Origin: Alistipes sp.
GTDB taxonomy: Bacteria; Bacteroidota; Bacteroidia; Bacteroidales; Rikenellaceae
Direction of reading: 5' to 3'
Length of the DNA: 64,000 nt
NCBI GenBank assembly: GCA_020026395.1
Contig: JAHHQM010000003.1
Coordinates: 124,001-188,000 of the forward strand
Numbering within the stretch: the stretch's first letter is position 1; each line of letters begins with the position of its first letter. The position numbers were made by a program, and so were the translations under genes. The notes below the pieces were generated by a model that made no database searches, was not told the origin of the DNA, and saw only the letters and a program-made list of their open reading frames with translations. This document shows positions 26,600-35,149 of the stretch, piece by piece.

Positions 26600-26607
26600 C
26601 AAAAATA
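26600..26607 (-). promoter_or_regulatory. -7 box of the mazG-opt-pepT-nadE operon
   Basis: TATTTTTG on the minus strand, matching TAnnTTTG, 40 nt before the MazG-like start. No TTG at the expected -33 spacing. Confidence 0.45.
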
Positions 26608-26659
26608 ACATTTTTTTTTGATTCCGCCCCGTTTTTCCCGCAAAAAGCGCACACAAAAA

Positions 26660-26691
26660 CGCCCCGCAATGCCATCTTGCAATGCGGGGCG
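26660..26691 (-). terminator. Terminator of the rpoN-PAP2 transcript
   Basis: Minus-strand 9-bp stem CGCCCCGCA / TGCGGGGCG with an inner TGC/GCA pair, followed by five T. Lies 24 nt past the PAP2 stop. Confidence 0.85.
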
Positions 26692-26714
26692 TATGGGATT
26701 AAATCTAAAGGACG

Positions 26715-27323
26715 CTAAATGAACAGAATAACGAATGCCGAAACCACAAATCCGCTACAAAATCCGGCCAGCACCTGCACGGGCGTATGGCATCCCAGAT
26801 AGAGGCGTGCCGAAGCCAGCATACCCGCCGCCAGCACGGCCACGACCAGCGGCCACAAAAGACTGGCCATATCGACGATGTTCAGCAGGGACAGCAGGGC
26901 GACAAACGCACCCATACCCGTCATGTGGAGGCTGATTTTCCAGCGGGTCGAGACCACTAGGCTGACCAGTTCGCAGACGGCGGCGGCGATCATGAATTTG
27001 CGGAAGACCAAGGCCGACGGGATTCGGGCGATGGTGATGGCGCACAGGATATAGCACACCGCCCCCACCAGCAGCGGGATGATCCTCTCGCGGCGGATGT
27101 CGATGCGGTAATCCGACAGCAGACCCGCCTTACGCAGCACGACAAGTGCCAAAACGGGAATAAGCATCGTATAAAGCACCACGACCCACAGGAAATAGAA
27201 CTTCACACTCCACGGATAGAGCGAGAAGACCGTGCAGGTCAACAGGATAAGCAGAAAGTAAAGCGGCAGCAAAAAGGGGTGAAACACCCACGAAATGCCG
27301 TGAGCCAATTTTTCGGGATTCAT
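26715..27323 (-). CDS. PAP2-superfamily membrane protein, divergent phosphatase motif
   Basis: 202 residues with six or seven membrane helices. The C-terminal part has KISLHMTGMGAF in place of PSGH and ASARLYLGCHTPVQVLAG in place of SRx5Hx3D, so both histidines and the arginine are kept while the last Asp of the motif is Gln and the Ser is Ala. Members act on lipid phosphates such as undecaprenyl pyrophosphate or PGP; activity of this variant is uncertain. ATG 27323 is preferred to a TTG four codons earlier; it lies 8 nt after rpoN. Confidence 0.78.
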   Translation of the reverse strand: MNPEKLAHGISWVFHPFLLPLYFLLILLTCTVFSLYPWSVKFYFLWVVVLYTMLIPVLALVVLRKAGLLSDYRIDIRRERIIPLLVGAVCYILCAITIARIPSALVFRKFMIAAAVCELVSLVVSTRWKISLHMTGMGAFVALLSLLNIVDMASLLWPLVVAVLAAGMLASARLYLGCHTPVQVLAGFCSGFVVSAFVILFI

Positions 27324-27331
27324 CGTTTCAA

Positions 27332-28765
27332 TCAAATTTCTTTACGCAGGCGTGCCACGGGGATATTCAGCATCTCGCGGTACTTGGCCACCGTACGGCG
27401 GGCAATACGATAGCCCTTGTCGTTCAGGTAAGCCATGAGTTGTTCGTCGGTCATCGGATGGCGTTTGTCCTCCTCCGACACGCATTTCTCCAGCAGATTT
27501 TTAATTTCGTAGCTCGATACCTCCTCACCGTCGTCGGTCTGCATGGCCTCCGAGAAGAGCGATTTCAGGAGGATAATGCCGAACTGCGTCTGCACGTATT
27601 TGCTGTTCACCACACGCGAAATGGTCGAGACGTCGAGGTTCGTACGGTCGGCGATGTCCTTGAGGATCATCGGGCGGAGTTTCGAGCGGTCGCCGTCCTT
27701 GAAGTATTCGCGCTGGTAGTCCAGAATGGTCTGCATCGTGCGCATCAGCGTGTCGTGGCGTTGCCGGATGGCCGAAATAAACCATTTGGCCGAGTCGATC
27801 TTGCCCTTGACGAATTGCAGGGTCTCGCGATCCTCCTCGCGCACCTTGCCGTCGGGCGTGACCATACGGCGCAACATCTCCTTATAGCGGTGGCTGATGC
27901 GCACCTCGGGGACATTATAGGAATTCATCGAAAGCGAAAACTGCCCCTCCTGACAATCGAGGATAAAGTCGGGAATGATATAGGGCGTGGTATCCGTTCC
28001 GCCCTCGGAGTAGAGATTTCCGGGTTTGGGTGAGAGGTGGCAGATCTCATCGATCGCCTCGCGGAACTCCTCTTCGGAAAGCTGCATCCGCGACATGAGT
28101 TTCTCGTAGTGTTTCTTGGCGAAATCGTCGAAGTAGCTCTCCAGGATCTTCTGGGCATGTTCCTGTGCGGGCGTTTTGTCCGTGATGCGGCGCATCTGAA
28201 GCAGAAGGCACTCCTGCAAATCGCGTGCGCCGACCCCGACGGGTTCCAGTTCGTTGATGAGTTTCAGGATGCGTTCCAACTCCTCGACCGACACCTCGAC
28301 ACCGACCGTGAAGGCCAGATCGTCCGACACGGATTGCAGGTCGCGGCGCAGGTAGCCGTCATCATCCAGACTGCCCACAAGGTACGTCGCAAGGCGCATA
28401 TCCTCCTCGCTCAGATTCCGAAAGCGCAACTGTTCCAACAGGTAATCCTGCAAGCTGCGCCCCTCGGTAAGGATCACGGGGCGTTGTTTGTCGTCCTTCG
28501 AATAGTTATTGACACGGCTCTTGTAGGAAGGGGTCTCATCCTCCTTCAAATACTCTTCCACGGAGATTTCGCGTGGCTCCTCCTCGGGATTTTCCGCATC
28601 CTCCTTCACCCGTTCGTCCTCCTCGAGCACAATATTGTCCTCGATCTCCTGCTTGATGCGTTGTTCCAATTGTACGGTGGGAAGTTCCAGCAACTTGATC
28701 ATCTGGATCTGTTGCGGTGAGAGTTTTTGTTGCAGAGAAAGTACCTGCTTCTGATTAATCGCCAT
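27332..28765 (-). CDS. rpoN: RNA polymerase sigma-54 factor
   Basis: 477 residues. Region I is glutamine- and leucine-rich (LQQKLSPQQIQMIKLLELP, residues 11-29) for contact with enhancer-binding proteins; region II is acidic (about 40-75); the core-binding and HTH parts follow; the RpoN box reads ARRTVAKYRE near 455-464, which contacts the -24 element. It needs an AAA+ activator to open promoters; none is encoded in this window. Co-transcribed with the PAP2 gene. Confidence 0.96.
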   Translation of the reverse strand: MAINQKQVLSLQQKLSPQQIQMIKLLELPTVQLEQRIKQEIEDNIVLEEDERVKEDAENPEEEPREISVEEYLKEDETPSYKSRVNNYSKDDKQRPVILTEGRSLQDYLLEQLRFRNLSEEDMRLATYLVGSLDDDGYLRRDLQSVSDDLAFTVGVEVSVEELERILKLINELEPVGVGARDLQECLLLQMRRITDKTPAQEHAQKILESYFDDFAKKHYEKLMSRMQLSEEEFREAIDEICHLSPKPGNLYSEGGTDTTPYIIPDFILDCQEGQFSLSMNSYNVPEVRISHRYKEMLRRMVTPDGKVREEDRETLQFVKGKIDSAKWFISAIRQRHDTLMRTMQTILDYQREYFKDGDRSKLRPMILKDIADRTNLDVSTISRVVNSKYVQTQFGIILLKSLFSEAMQTDDGEEVSSYEIKNLLEKCVSEEDKRHPMTDEQLMAYLNDKGYRIARRTVAKYREMLNIPVARLRKEI

Positions 28766-28820
28766 ATCTTTAATACCTTTTCAAGCCCCTTCGCCCGGGG
28801 TCTTCATTTTAAAATAAAAT

Positions 28821-28864
28821 GAGGGTCGTGGAGCCGGCACACATGCCCGATCCGACCGACCCTC
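28821..28864 (-). terminator. Stem-loop terminator between asnS and rpoN
   Basis: Minus-strand GAGGGTCG / CGACCCTC stem enclosing a second small hairpin GGCA/TGCC, followed by ATTTTATTTT. Lies 23 nt past the asnS stop. Confidence 0.65.
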
Positions 28865-28886
28865 AATGGTAGAAGTCGCCCTCCGA

Positions 28887-30275
28887 TTAGAAATCGGCGT
28901 GCTGCGGCGTGCGCGGGAAGGGAATCACATCGCGGATGTTGGTCATACCCGTCACAAACATCAGAAGACGCTCGAAGCCCAATCCGAAACCGGAGTGAGG
29001 TGCCGAACCCCAACGACGCGTATCCAGATACCACCATACGTCCTGCTCGTTCATACCCAGTTCCTTGACACGTGCAACAAGCTTGCCATAATCTGCCTCA
29101 CGCTCCGAGCCGCCGATAATTTCGCCGATTTTCGGGAACAGGACATCCATGGCACGAACCGTCTTTCCGTCCTCGTTCTGCTTCATATAGAAGGCTTTGA
29201 TCTCTTTCGGGTAGTTGATCAGGATGACGGGGCGTTTGAAGTGCTCCTCAACGAGGTAACGCTCGTGCTCCGACTGAAGATCGCAACCCCATTCGCACGG
29301 GAACTCGAATTTACGACCCGAAGCCTTCAGGATTTCGATACCCTCGGTATAGTCCAGACGCTTGAAATCGTTGGCTACGACAAAGCGCAGACGATCGAGC
29401 AATTCGGGATCCCACATCTTGTTCATGAATTCGAGATCCTCCATGCAGTTGTCCAATGCGTACTGGATCAGATATTTCAGGAAGTCCTCGGCCAGCTCCA
29501 TATTGTCTTCCAGCTCGTAGAATGCAGCTTCGGGCTCGATCATCCAGAACTCCGAAGCGTGACGCGGCGTGTTGGAGTTCTCGGCGCGGAACGTCGGGCC
29601 GAACGTATAGATACGACCCAGCGACAGGGCACCCAGCTCACCCTCCAACTGACCCGAAACGGTCAGGTTGCACGATTTGCCGAAGAAATCCTGCGAGTAA
29701 TCGACCTTGCCGTCCTCCTTCTTGGGCAGGTTGTTCAGATCGAGCGTCGTCACCTGGAACATGGCACCTGCACCTTCGCAGTCCGATGCCGTGATCAGAG
29801 GGGTGTGGAAATAGTAGAATCCGTTTTTATTGAAATACTCGTGGATGGCGTAGGCCATGGCGTGACGAATACGGAGCACCGCGCCAAACGTGTTGGTACG
29901 CGGACGCAGGTAAGCGATGTCACGCAGGAACTCCAGCGAGTGACCCTTCTTCTGGAGGGGATAGGTATCGGGATCGGCCGTACCGTAAACCTCGATCTTC
30001 GAAGCCTGTACCTCGACACCCTGACCCGAGCCGGGCGATGCCACCAAACGACCGTCCACACGGATACAAGCACCCGTGGTGATGGGTTTGAGTTCTTCCT
30101 CGGTGATCTGCTGCTTATCGACAACCACCTGGATGTTGGCAACACACGATCCGTCATTCATGGCGATGAAAGCCACATTTTTGTTGCCACGCTTGGTACG
30201 TACCCACCCCTTGACAACGATGTCGGTATCGACTGCTCCCGACTTCAAAATCTCAACGATTCTTTGCGTTTTCAT
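28887..30275 (-). CDS. asnS: Asparaginyl-tRNA synthetase
   Basis: Class II synthetase that charges tRNA-Asn. 462 residues. N-terminal OB-fold anticodon domain (VKGWVRTKRGNKNVAFIAMNDGS, in two parts), motif 2 FRAENSNTPRHASEFWMIEPE, motif 3 GFGLGFERLLMFVTGM at the C-terminus. The RHASEFWMIE wording and absence of a GatCAB-related insertion favour AsnRS over AspRS. Its promoter overlaps the divergent promoter of the GH2-like gene. Confidence 0.97.
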   Translation of the reverse strand: MKTQRIVEILKSGAVDTDIVVKGWVRTKRGNKNVAFIAMNDGSCVANIQVVVDKQQITEEELKPITTGACIRVDGRLVASPGSGQGVEVQASKIEVYGTADPDTYPLQKKGHSLEFLRDIAYLRPRTNTFGAVLRIRHAMAYAIHEYFNKNGFYYFHTPLITASDCEGAGAMFQVTTLDLNNLPKKEDGKVDYSQDFFGKSCNLTVSGQLEGELGALSLGRIYTFGPTFRAENSNTPRHASEFWMIEPEAAFYELEDNMELAEDFLKYLIQYALDNCMEDLEFMNKMWDPELLDRLRFVVANDFKRLDYTEGIEILKASGRKFEFPCEWGCDLQSEHERYLVEEHFKRPVILINYPKEIKAFYMKQNEDGKTVRAMDVLFPKIGEIIGGSEREADYGKLVARVKELGMNEQDVWWYLDTRRWGSAPHSGFGLGFERLLMFVTGMTNIRDVIPFPRTPQHADF

Positions 30276-30319
30276 ATAATCTTATTTATCTTGTTGTCCT
30301 GTTGTAAACTTTGAATTTA

Positions 30320-30349
30320 CAAAGGTATGATTTATTTGCGATTCTTCAA
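30320..30349 (-). promoter_or_regulatory. Promoter of asnS
   Basis: Minus strand: TTG (30347-30349), 19 nt, TACCTTTG (30320-30327), 44 nt before the asnS start. Confidence 0.75.
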
Positions 30350-30366
30350 AATAAAAAGTACCTTTG
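30335..30366 (+). promoter_or_regulatory. Promoter of the GH2-like gene, interleaved with the asnS promoter
   Basis: TTTG (30335-30338), 20 nt, TACCTTTG (30359-30366), 39 nt before ATG 30406. The spacer of this promoter contains the -33 element of asnS on the other strand, so both cannot easily be occupied at once. Confidence 0.75.
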
Positions 30367-30405
30367 TCCTCAAATGACACCCTATATTATAAGACACAAA
30401 ACATC

Positions 30406-31704
30406 ATGTCACGATTAAAACGCGCATTGCTGCTCACCATATTTTCGTTTGCCCTCCCGGCGGGCAACGCCCAGAATCCCGGTCGCGTATTCCGCACCGA
30501 GGTGACGCCCTACTCGAACCGTGTGGATGCCGTCAAGCACTCCCGAAGCGATTCCGACCTCAAAATCTCGTACCGTCCCACCGCCACAAGACTGGGTGCG
30601 GTGCAGTCGTTGGAGTTGCCCCTGAAATGGTTCTCGGGCGATGTATATCTTCACTTGGAAAATGTCCCCGCAACGTATCGCCTCGTGATAAACGGACGTG
30701 AAGTGGCCACGGCCGAAGATCTGACGACGGGTGCCGATTTCCGCATCACGCGCGCCCTTAAAAACGGCCGGAACGAAATCCGTCTGGAGTTTGTCGATGC
30801 GGGCAAACGGATGTTGAGCCACCACCACCCCGCAGGCAAGGATTTCGAGAACTGCTATCTCTATGCACAGGATCACCGCGCCGTCGTGGATTACGAAGCG
30901 GAGATCATCCCCAATCCCGAAGGCCGCAATTTCGGCATCATGAAGATCAATGCCGTGGTACGCAACGCCTACACCACGCCCGAACCAATACGTGTGCATT
31001 TCGACCTGTATGACCCCGCGGGCAAGCTGGTCGATCACAACAACCTCACGAAGATCATCGCGCCGAAAAGCATCGACACGATCTATTTCAAAACCTTTGT
31101 ATACGGATCATTCAACCACAAATGGACAGCGGGCAAAACCAAACCCGGCCTTTACAAGGCGATGCTTTTCGTCAATCGCGAAGGCACCTACAAGGAATAT
31201 ATGCCCTTCAACCTCGGTTTCGGCAAGACGGAATTCATCGACGGCAAGCTGACGCGCTTCGGCGAGGAGCTCTCGCTCAAGAAAGCCGTCCTCAACGCCA
31301 CCGACCGCACGGCAACCACACTGAAACTCAAGACCCTCAAGAAGCAGGGCATCAATACCATCACGCCAGACTATCCGCAACCCGAATGGTTCTATACATT
31401 GTGTGACGAGTTGGGATTGTACGTGATCGATCAGGCAGACATCTCGATTTCCGAAAAGCGCGACGACCGCACCGTGGGCGGCACGCCGTCGAACGATCCC
31501 GAATTGGTCGATGAGTTCATCGAGCGCGTCAAAGCCATGTACTACCGTTCGCGCAACCACGTTTGTGTGATCGCCTACTCGCTGGGTGCCCCCTCGGGCA
31601 ACGGCTACAACATGTACAAGGCCTACGAATGGTTGAAGTCGGTCGAGAAGTTCCGCCCCGTGATCTACACGGATGCCGACGGCGAATGGAATTCCGATCT
31701 GTAA
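30406..31704 (+). CDS. Secreted GH2-like protein lacking the catalytic acid/base
   Basis: 432 residues with a signal peptide ending AGNAQ. Domains follow glycoside hydrolase family 2 order: jelly-roll sugar-binding domain (~40-165), immunoglobulin-like domain (~175-290), then the first half of a TIM barrel (KTLKKQGINTITPDYPQPEWFYTLCDELG, in pieces; RSRNHVCVIAYSLG). Where active GH2 enzymes have SLGNE the sequence reads SLGAP (Ala395-Pro396), and the protein stops after RPVIYTDADG, before the strand that carries the nucleophile. It is therefore predicted inactive as a glycosidase, perhaps a glycan-binding protein. It ends 12 nt before rlmH. Confidence 0.82.
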   Translation: MSRLKRALLLTIFSFALPAGNAQNPGRVFRTEVTPYSNRVDAVKHSRSDSDLKISYRPTATRLGAVQSLELPLKWFSGDVYLHLENVPATYRLVINGREVATAEDLTTGADFRITRALKNGRNEIRLEFVDAGKRMLSHHHPAGKDFENCYLYAQDHRAVVDYEAEIIPNPEGRNFGIMKINAVVRNAYTTPEPIRVHFDLYDPAGKLVDHNNLTKIIAPKSIDTIYFKTFVYGSFNHKWTAGKTKPGLYKAMLFVNREGTYKEYMPFNLGFGKTEFIDGKLTRFGEELSLKKAVLNATDRTATTLKLKTLKKQGINTITPDYPQPEWFYTLCDELGLYVIDQADISISEKRDDRTVGGTPSNDPELVDEFIERVKAMYYRSRNHVCVIAYSLGAPSGNGYNMYKAYEWLKSVEKFRPVIYTDADGEWNSDL

Positions 31705-31716
31705 TCCGTCCCGAGC

Positions 31717-32190
31717 ATGGTTATCGAACTGATTGTCATCGGTAAGACCGATCTGAAGGAAGTGGCGTCGCTGGTCGAGATGTACTCCAAGCGCATCAAC
31801 TTCTACTGCAAATTCAACCTGACGGTCATCCCCGATCTGAAGAACACCAAGAAACTCACCGAAGCACAGCAACGCACGGCCGAAGGGGATCTGATTCTCG
31901 GGCAGCTGTCCGACGGGGATTTTGTCGCCCTGCTGGATGAGCACGGGCGAGAATTCCGCTCCATCGAATTTGCCGACTGGATGCAGAAGCGCATGAACAG
32001 CGGCATGAAGCGTCTGGTGCTGGTCATCGGAGGCCCTTACGGTTTCTCGGAGGAGGTCTACAAGCGTGCCAATGCCAAGTTGTCGCTCTCGCAGATGACC
32101 TTCTCTCATCAGATCGTCCGCGCCATCTTCACCGAGCAACTCTACCGCGCCTTCACCATCCTCAACAACGAACCCTATCACCACGAATAA
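31717..32190 (+). CDS. rlmH: 23S rRNA (pseudouridine1915-N3)-methyltransferase RlmH
   Basis: SPOUT-fold methyltransferase that acts on pseudouridine 1915 in helix 69 of the assembled 70S ribosome. 157 residues, the family length. C-terminal knot is clear: LVIGGPYGFSEEVY (near 105-118) and LSLSQMTFSHQIVRAIFTEQ, with the conserved YRAF end. The stop codon TAA overlaps the next ATG by one base (TAATG), coupling it to the LuxR-type regulator. Confidence 0.96.
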   Translation: MVIELIVIGKTDLKEVASLVEMYSKRINFYCKFNLTVIPDLKNTKKLTEAQQRTAEGDLILGQLSDGDFVALLDEHGREFRSIEFADWMQKRMNSGMKRLVLVIGGPYGFSEEVYKRANAKLSLSQMTFSHQIVRAIFTEQLYRAFTILNNEPYHHE

Positions 32191-32774
32191 TGAAGCCCTC
32201 GATTGCCATACTCACGCAGAACACCCTGATGGGGCTGGGACTCAAATCCCTGCTCGGCGAGGTGCTGCCCATGATCGAGATTTCGCTCTACAACACCTTC
32301 GAGGAGTTTGCGGGTGCGATGCCCGAACGCCACGTGCATTTCTTCGTCGAATTGCGTCAGGTGTTGTTGCACCGCGCCTTTTTTGAGGAGCACCGTCACC
32401 GCACGATCATCCTCGGGCGAAGCGGTGCGTCGTTTTCGGACATGCACCAGATCGACATCTTCGCGGGTGAGGAGCGTCTGGTACACGAGATTCTGAAGCT
32501 CCGTCAGGGAGCGCATCGTCCCGAGCACGCCATGACACCGCCCGAGACACCCTCATCGCCCGCTGCGAATGTCCTTTCGTCGCGCGAGACGGAGGTATTG
32601 GTACTAGTTGCCCAGGGACTCATCAACAAAGAGATTGCCGACCGACTCAACATCGGCCTTACGACCGTCATCACCCACCGCCGCAACATCATGGAAAAAC
32701 TCGGCATCAAAACCGTGGCAGGCCTCACGCTCTACGCCCTGGCGATGGGTTACATCGACCTCGACACGTTCTAA
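32190..32774 (+). CDS. LuxR/FixJ-type transcriptional regulator with a degenerate receiver domain
   Basis: 194 residues. The C-terminal ~65 residues are a LuxR HTH: LSSRETEVLVLVAQGLINKE, ADRLNIGLTTVITHRRNIMEKL. The N-terminal ~110 residues have receiver-like length and start (PSIAILTQNTLMGLGLKSLL) but lack the acidic pair and the phospho-acceptor Asp, so control by phosphorylation is unlikely. It lies directly upstream of a TonB receptor whose promoter carries alternating GCAATCC half-sites, making that receptor its probable target (inference). Its N-terminus may sense a ligand instead. Confidence 0.9.
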   Translation: MKPSIAILTQNTLMGLGLKSLLGEVLPMIEISLYNTFEEFAGAMPERHVHFFVELRQVLLHRAFFEEHRHRTIILGRSGASFSDMHQIDIFAGEERLVHEILKLRQGAHRPEHAMTPPETPSSPAANVLSSRETEVLVLVAQGLINKEIADRLNIGLTTVITHRRNIMEKLGIKTVAGLTLYALAMGYIDLDTF

Positions 32775-32782
32775 ACCGCGGC

Positions 32783-32814
32783 GCAATCCTCATAAATTAG
32801 GATTGCAGCAATCC
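32783..32814. promoter_or_regulatory. Candidate operator: three alternating GCAATCC half-sites
   Basis: GCAATCC at 32783-32789, its complement GGATTGC at 32800-32806 and GCAATCC again at 32808-32814. The first two form an 8-bp palindrome with 8-nt spacer (with flanking T/A), the last two a 7-bp palindrome with 1-nt spacer. The set overlaps the -33 element of the TonB receptor promoter and lies 8 nt after the LuxR-type gene. No T-run follows, so it is not a terminator. Confidence 0.55.
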
Positions 32815-32833
32815 CGCAAAACCCGTTACTTTG
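32803..32833 (+). promoter_or_regulatory. Probable promoter of the TonB receptor-calycin operon
   Basis: TTG (32803-32805), 20 nt, TTACTTTG (32826-32833), one mismatch to TAnnTTTG. Ends 25 nt before ATG 32859. Confidence 0.5.
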
Positions 32834-32858
32834 CAACTTGATTTTGGATTACCGCAAA

Positions 32859-35141
32859 ATGAAGTTGTTTCACACCCTATTCACCACGTTTCTACTCCTT
32901 ATGATCGGGAGTGCGGTCTCTGCCCACACGGACAACGACCCTGCTCAACCCGTCGATACGGCCTTGCTTCTCGACAAAGTGCAGGTCACGGCCATCAAGC
33001 AGGGCATGACGCTGCAAAAAGTCCCCACGGCCGCCTCGGTCATCGGTGCGGCAGGCATCGAGCGCCGTCATGTCGATGCCCTGAAAAACCTTTCGCAAGA
33101 TATTCCCAACCTGTTGATTCCCGATTACGGTTCGCGCATGACCTCGTCGATTTACATCCGCGGTCTGGGTGCGCGTATCGACCAACCCGTCATGGGTCTT
33201 AATGTCGATAACGTACCGATCATGAACAAAAACGCCTTCGATATGGAGCTTGCCGATGCCGAACGCATCGAAGTGTTGCGCGGCCCACAATCGACCCTCT
33301 ACGGGCGCAATACGATGGGCGGTGTGATGAACGTCTACACGCTCTCGCCGATACACTATCAGGGCATCCGTTTCAAGGCCGAATATTCGAGCGGGGAGAG
33401 TTACCGCATCCAGGCCTCGGTCTACGAGAAATTCAACGAAAACTGGGCGATTTCCGTCTCGGGTTTTCACAACCATACGGGCGGTTTCTTCCGCAACCGT
33501 GCCCGCAACGAAATGTGCGACCGTGAGGATCTGAGCGGCGGTCGTTGGAAGCTCCAATGGCGGAAAGGTCGCTGGAGCATCGACAACACGTTCGCCTGCT
33601 CGGTACTCGATCAGGACGGTTACCCCTACGCCTACATCGGCGAGGATAAATTCGACGACAAAGGTCAACTCATCATCGCCAAAGGCGAAATCGCCTACAA
33701 CGATCCTGCGGGCTACGAGCGAACGTCCTTGACCGAAGGCCTCACGCTGCGTTACGATGCCCCGAAATTCATCCTTTCGTCCATTACGGGGTATCAACTC
33801 ACGGACGACCAGATGACCCTCGATCAGGATTTCCAGCCGCTCAGCTACTTCACCCTGCGCCAATCGCTCACGGAGCATTGTCTGACGCAGGATGTGGTGA
33901 TCCGTTCGCGAGGCGAGCAAAAATACGGCTGGCTTGTCGGGGCATTCGGATTCTATCGCCACGGCAAGATGTCGGCACCCGTCCTGTTCAAGCGCACGGG
34001 TATCGAGGAGTTGATCTTCAAGCACGCCAACGAGGCCATTTCGGGTTATGCGTGGGATGCCGAGGCTGCCCCCGAGTGGGAGTTGCCGCTGGAATCGAAT
34101 TTCAAGATGCCCTCCTACGGCGTGGCACTCTACCACGAATCGCGTCTGGAGTTGGGACGTTGGTCACTGACGGCAGGCATCCGTATCGACCGCGAAAAAA
34201 CGACGCTCAAATACCACAGTCGAGCCGCACTGCCCTACACGTTCACCACCTCGGAACAGGTTTTTCACGATGTGGCACACGTCGATGACCGCAACTCGAT
34301 CTCGCACGTCTACACCGAAGTGCTCCCGAAATTCACCGCCCTCTATGCCCTCGACGAGCAGAATAACTTCTACGCCTCCATTGCACGTGGTTACAAGGCG
34401 GGCGGATTCAACACGCAGATGTTCTCGGACATCCTTCAGGAGAAAATCAAATGGGAAATGACCTCGGGCATCCCCTTCGAGGAGAGCGACATCATGTCCT
34501 ACAAACCCGAATACAGCTGGAATTACGAATTGGGCGGTCATTTCTCGGTGTGTGGCGGGGATCTGCGCGGTAATTTTTCGGTCTTCTTAATCCACGTACA
34601 TGACCAGCAACTGACCGTCTTCCCCAAAGGGCAGAATACGGGTCGTATGATGACCAATGCGGGGCGCACCCGTTCGGCGGGCGTGGAGTTCTCGACGCGG
34701 GCAACTCCGTGGCGACACCTCATGCTGAACCTCGCCTACGGCTACACCCATGCCGAATTCCGCGACTTCGACAACGGACGCGAAAATTTTGCGGGCAAGC
34801 GCGTACCCTATGCTCCGGCGCATACCTTGTCGCTCGGAGCCGTATGGACGATCCCGACGCGCGTGGAGTGGTTGGGCGACATCGTCCTTCAGGGCGGAAT
34901 GCGCGGTTTGGGCGATATTTGGTGGAACGAAGAGAACTCGTTGCGTCAGCCCTTCTACGCACTCGTTGATGCATCGATTCGATTCGAGCACAAGCGTTAC
35001 TCGATCGATATCTGGGGACGCAACCTAACCGATGCGAGTCACGATGTATTCTACTTCAAGTCTATGGGCAACGAATTCGTCCAGCGAGGACGACCGCGCA
35101 CCTTCGGCATTACGTTAAATCTCAATCTTTCATTTAAATAA
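32859..35141 (+). CDS. TonB-dependent receptor, siderophore/haem type without CarboxypepD domain
   Basis: Outer membrane gated importer. 760 residues; signal peptide ends AVSA. A TonB box-like LDKVQVTAIKQ lies right after it, then the plug: VPTAASVIGAAGIERR, YIRGLGARIDQ, ERIEVLRGPQSTLYGRNTMG. The barrel fills the rest and ends GITLNLNLSFK. There is no SusD partner and no N-terminal carboxypeptidase-like domain, unlike SusC proteins, so a small cofactor, siderophore or vitamin is a likelier cargo than a glycan. It is preceded by the LuxR-type regulator and followed after 8 nt by a calycin-like lipoprotein. Confidence 0.92.
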   Translation: MKLFHTLFTTFLLLMIGSAVSAHTDNDPAQPVDTALLLDKVQVTAIKQGMTLQKVPTAASVIGAAGIERRHVDALKNLSQDIPNLLIPDYGSRMTSSIYIRGLGARIDQPVMGLNVDNVPIMNKNAFDMELADAERIEVLRGPQSTLYGRNTMGGVMNVYTLSPIHYQGIRFKAEYSSGESYRIQASVYEKFNENWAISVSGFHNHTGGFFRNRARNEMCDREDLSGGRWKLQWRKGRWSIDNTFACSVLDQDGYPYAYIGEDKFDDKGQLIIAKGEIAYNDPAGYERTSLTEGLTLRYDAPKFILSSITGYQLTDDQMTLDQDFQPLSYFTLRQSLTEHCLTQDVVIRSRGEQKYGWLVGAFGFYRHGKMSAPVLFKRTGIEELIFKHANEAISGYAWDAEAAPEWELPLESNFKMPSYGVALYHESRLELGRWSLTAGIRIDREKTTLKYHSRAALPYTFTTSEQVFHDVAHVDDRNSISHVYTEVLPKFTALYALDEQNNFYASIARGYKAGGFNTQMFSDILQEKIKWEMTSGIPFEESDIMSYKPEYSWNYELGGHFSVCGGDLRGNFSVFLIHVHDQQLTVFPKGQNTGRMMTNAGRTRSAGVEFSTRATPWRHLMLNLAYGYTHAEFRDFDNGRENFAGKRVPYAPAHTLSLGAVWTIPTRVEWLGDIVLQGGMRGLGDIWWNEENSLRQPFYALVDASIRFEHKRYSIDIWGRNLTDASHDVFYFKSMGNEFVQRGRPRTFGITLNLNLSFK

Positions 35142-35149
35142 ACAAAACC

